Shown: positions 63,455 through 64,000 of the stretch, piece after piece
Numbering within the stretch: position 1 is the stretch's first letter
Layout of the letters: every line of letters begins with the position of its first letter
Source of the DNA: Henckelia pumila
Taxonomy: Eukaryota > Streptophyta > Magnoliopsida > Lamiales > Gesneriaceae
Assembly (NCBI RefSeq): GCF_033568475.1
Contig: NC_133123.1
Location: 24,042,622 to 24,106,621, forward strand
DNA length: 64,000 nt
Reading direction: 5' to 3'
Program-made: the position numbers and the translations under genes
The notes under the pieces: model-generated
The model's database searches: none
The model's input: the letters and a program-made list of their open reading frames with translations, nothing else
What the model was told of the DNA's origin: nothing

Positions 63455-64000
63455 TAGGGGTGTACAGAAAAGAACCAATCTGAAACAATGATTGCCAAAA
63501 CCAAGAAAACCCAAAAATTTCAGTTCAAGTTACAGTTTGGGAATTCGAAACTGTTGAGTAAATCGAAACTGAACCGTGAACTTTTTTCTTTGTTTCAAAA
63601 GAGGGAAAAATATCGAACCGAACTCACAAAAAGCAAACTGACTCAAACCTGAATCAAAAGCCGAAATTTTTTATTTTTGTATACAACATTTTATTATCTC
63701 ATTGTTTAAAGAGAAGCTGTCAAAATTTCCCTACCAATGTTCAATTTTTTACTTAAAATAAACAGAAATATTGAAAAAGCAAATAATAATGATGACAACA
63801 ATAATAAGATTTCGGTTTAAAACTTGAAAAAAAGCCGAAAAAATAACAATAAGATTTTGGCTTAAACTGAAATCAAACTGCATATTTTGGTACTGCTCAT
63901 TAATGAACGAATACAGTTCCATTCGGTTTGAAAAGTTCCCACAACCATGGGTTCGATTCATACAAGACCGAAATAGAGTGAACAGAACAGATGCACACCC
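63455..64000. mobile_element. MITE with GGGGTGT ends, running to the window edge
   Basis: The left end TAGGGGTGTACA (63455-63466) is matched at the window edge by TGCACACCC (63992-64000), its imperfect inverse. The interior is full of CGAAA, AACTGAA and CGGTTTGAA-type repeats seen in plant MITEs of this kind. The last bases and target duplication lie outside the window. Confidence 0.6.

Overview
The window is nuclear DNA of a flowering plant, almost certainly a eudicot. The evidence is a nine-exon plant-type NAD(H) glutamate dehydrogenase gene, plant-style spliceosomal snRNA genes (upstream sequence element TCCCACATCG, TATA box, plant 3' box), and nested Ty3/gypsy (Tekay, Athila) and Ty1/copia elements, a Mutator-like element and several MITEs. 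The broken ORFs at 10303-13345 resemble, from memory, a protein family very abundant in Gesneriaceae/Lamiales genomes such as Dorcoceras. Lamiales is therefore my best guess, by inference only.

Layout. 1-14569: internal part and 3' LTR of an LTR element of unassigned family whose left end lies outside the window; a very young, whole-looking Tekay element (140-10013, minus strand, TSD ATTGT) sits inside it. 14977-17325: a cluster of three snRNA genes in the same orientation, U5 - U1 - U5, each with its own promoter and 3' box. 19819-22855: glutamate dehydrogenase, alpha-subunit (GDH2) type, on the minus strand, with 411 codons, eight GT-AG introns and a TATA box. 22860-26880: AT-rich intergenic DNA with MITEs, including a foldback element with tandem repeats. 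26881-32828: copia element on the minus strand. 32829-35353: a hAT-like MITE and a 1.25-kb non-autonomous hAT element (8-bp TSD) carrying a tRNA-like segment. 35752-51510: Athila-type element on the minus strand (TSD ACATA) holding a second, whole-looking Tekay element (38787-46382, plus strand). 51711-61986: a 10.3-kb Mutator-like element of the Kaonashi type (9-bp TSD ATGATTAAT, TIRs of about 126 bp) with a decayed MuDR-type transposase, a GRF-like zinc finger, a 531-bp tandem array and a convergent, decayed Ulp1-like protease gene. 61996-64000: unassigned DNA and the start of another MITE.

The host genes are therefore confined to about 15-23 kb: three RNA components of the spliceosome and one mitochondrial enzyme of nitrogen/carbon metabolism. 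There is no sign that they work together. Everything else is transposable-element sequence. LTR comparisons by eye give an order of ages: Tekay at 140-10013 (about 1 difference in 2516 bp) is youngest, then Tekay at 38787-46382 (about 0.4%), then the copia and Athila elements (about 2%). All comparisons and splice sites were read by eye, without alignment software.
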